The position numbers and the translations under genes are program-made. Of a stretch of DNA of 7,380 bases, positions 7,077-7,380 are shown piece by piece (the first letter of the stretch is position 1; each line of letters starts with the position of its first letter). This DNA comes from Hydrogenothermaceae bacterium (GTDB lineage: Bacteria; Aquificota; Aquificia; Aquificales; Hydrogenothermaceae), in NCBI GenBank assembly GCA_026985705.1, contig JALSPY010000272.1, positions 1-7,380 on the forward strand, written 5' to 3'. The notes below the pieces were generated by a model, which ran no database searches, was not told the origin of the DNA, and saw only the letters and a program-made list of their open reading frames with translations.

Positions 7077-7349
7077 ATTAAAACTATTTATAAAAACTTA
7101 AAATCGTTAAAAACCCCAATTTTTTTAATTTTGATTATACCGATAAAAGAAATTAAAAAATCTACATTATCTATTCTTATATAAAGGAAATTTTTAGAAA
7201 CTTTTAAATAATTTTTTTTAATTTCTGTATTAAATTAATCTCTAAAAAAATTTCTATAAGAGCTTCATCTTTTTTTGGAATTAGAAATTAGAGTATAGAG
7301 TATAAATGGAGGAATATAAAGATTTTTTAGAATAATAAAAATGATATAA
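7054..7349. other. AT-rich gap between dxr and the tRNA gene
   Basis: This 296-base stretch has no intact gene with a start codon and ribosome binding site. On the - strand there is a 48-codon open stretch (7091-7234, stop at 7088-7090) without a start. It is joined, through an 8-A tract at 7212-7219, to a 27-codon open stretch in another frame (7207-7287). This may be a decayed short gene, or chance in AT-rich DNA. The gap separates convergent transcription units (dxr on +, tRNA on -), yet no GC-rich terminator hairpin is visible. Confidence 0.4.
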
Positions 7350-7380
7350 GGCGGGGGCGGGAATCGAACCCGCGTATAAG
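7350..7380 (-). tRNA. 3' end of a tRNA gene, probably tRNA-Cys (cut by window edge)
   Basis: Read on the - strand, the sequence has a perfect T arm: stem GCGGG (7369-7373), loop TTCGATT (7362-7368) and stem CCCGC (7357-7361). The 3' acceptor strand CCCCGCC (7350-7356) follows, implying a 5' GGCGGGG outside the window. The discriminator base would be T (7349). The next bases are TAT, so CCA is not encoded. A U73 discriminator with a GGC-start acceptor fits tRNA-Cys best; tRNA-Gly also uses U73 and cannot be excluded without the anticodon, which lies beyond the window. Confidence 0.85.

Noticed and set aside
7306..7335. Nine-codon ATG frame (MEEYKDFLE) before the tRNA
   Set aside because: It is too short, has no convincing ribosome binding site, and points into the antisense of the tRNA.
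7054..7349. CRISPR array or long direct repeats in the AT-rich gap
   Set aside because: Repeated short A/T words are present, but there is no regularly spaced repeat unit; the similarity is low-complexity background.

Overview
The window is a very AT-rich stretch of bacterial DNA. Its codon use is dominated by AGA, ATA, TTA and AAA, and it has clear Shine-Dalgarno sites and sigma70-type extended -10 promoters. Three conserved housekeeping-type genes can be recognised: a NuoE-type [2Fe-2S] subunit, a two-domain protein disulfide oxidoreductase (PDO) and DXP reductoisomerase (dxr). PDOs are typical of thermophiles. Together with the low G+C this suggests a thermophilic bacterium, perhaps a Sulfurihydrogenibium-like member of the Aquificota. 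That placement is inference and is weakly held.

Left part (1-4702, + strand): a 172-base leader carries a dyad and repeated AACTTTA heptamers, an extended -10 promoter and a strong ribosome binding site. A tightly packed three-gene operon follows. It encodes a small helical, probably coiled-coil protein (118 aa), a polytopic membrane protein with about seven hydrophobic segments (441 aa) and a large soluble protein (936 aa). I recognise none of the three. The order small adaptor-like protein, membrane protein, large cytoplasmic protein, with gaps of only 21 and 15 bases, suggests they act together, probably at the inner membrane. This is the best candidate in the window for an undescribed system. 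The C-terminal part of the 936-aa protein has a pattern compatible with two tandem ferredoxin-like (ACT/RAM-type) modules, and there may be a third near its N-terminus.

Middle part (4705-5312): a stand-alone nuoE-type gene on the - strand converges on the operon with only 2 bases between the stop codons. Its promoter region (5188-5312) is shared with the divergent PDO gene and contains a perfect 7-bp inverted repeat lying across the proposed promoters.

Right part (5313-7380): the PDO gene and dxr form a two-gene + strand unit 19 bases apart, with dxr starting at GTG. A 296-base AT-rich gap follows. It holds an AT-only dyad at the dxr stop and a possible decayed reading frame on the - strand. 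The window ends inside the 3' half of a tRNA gene on the - strand, probably tRNA-Cys.
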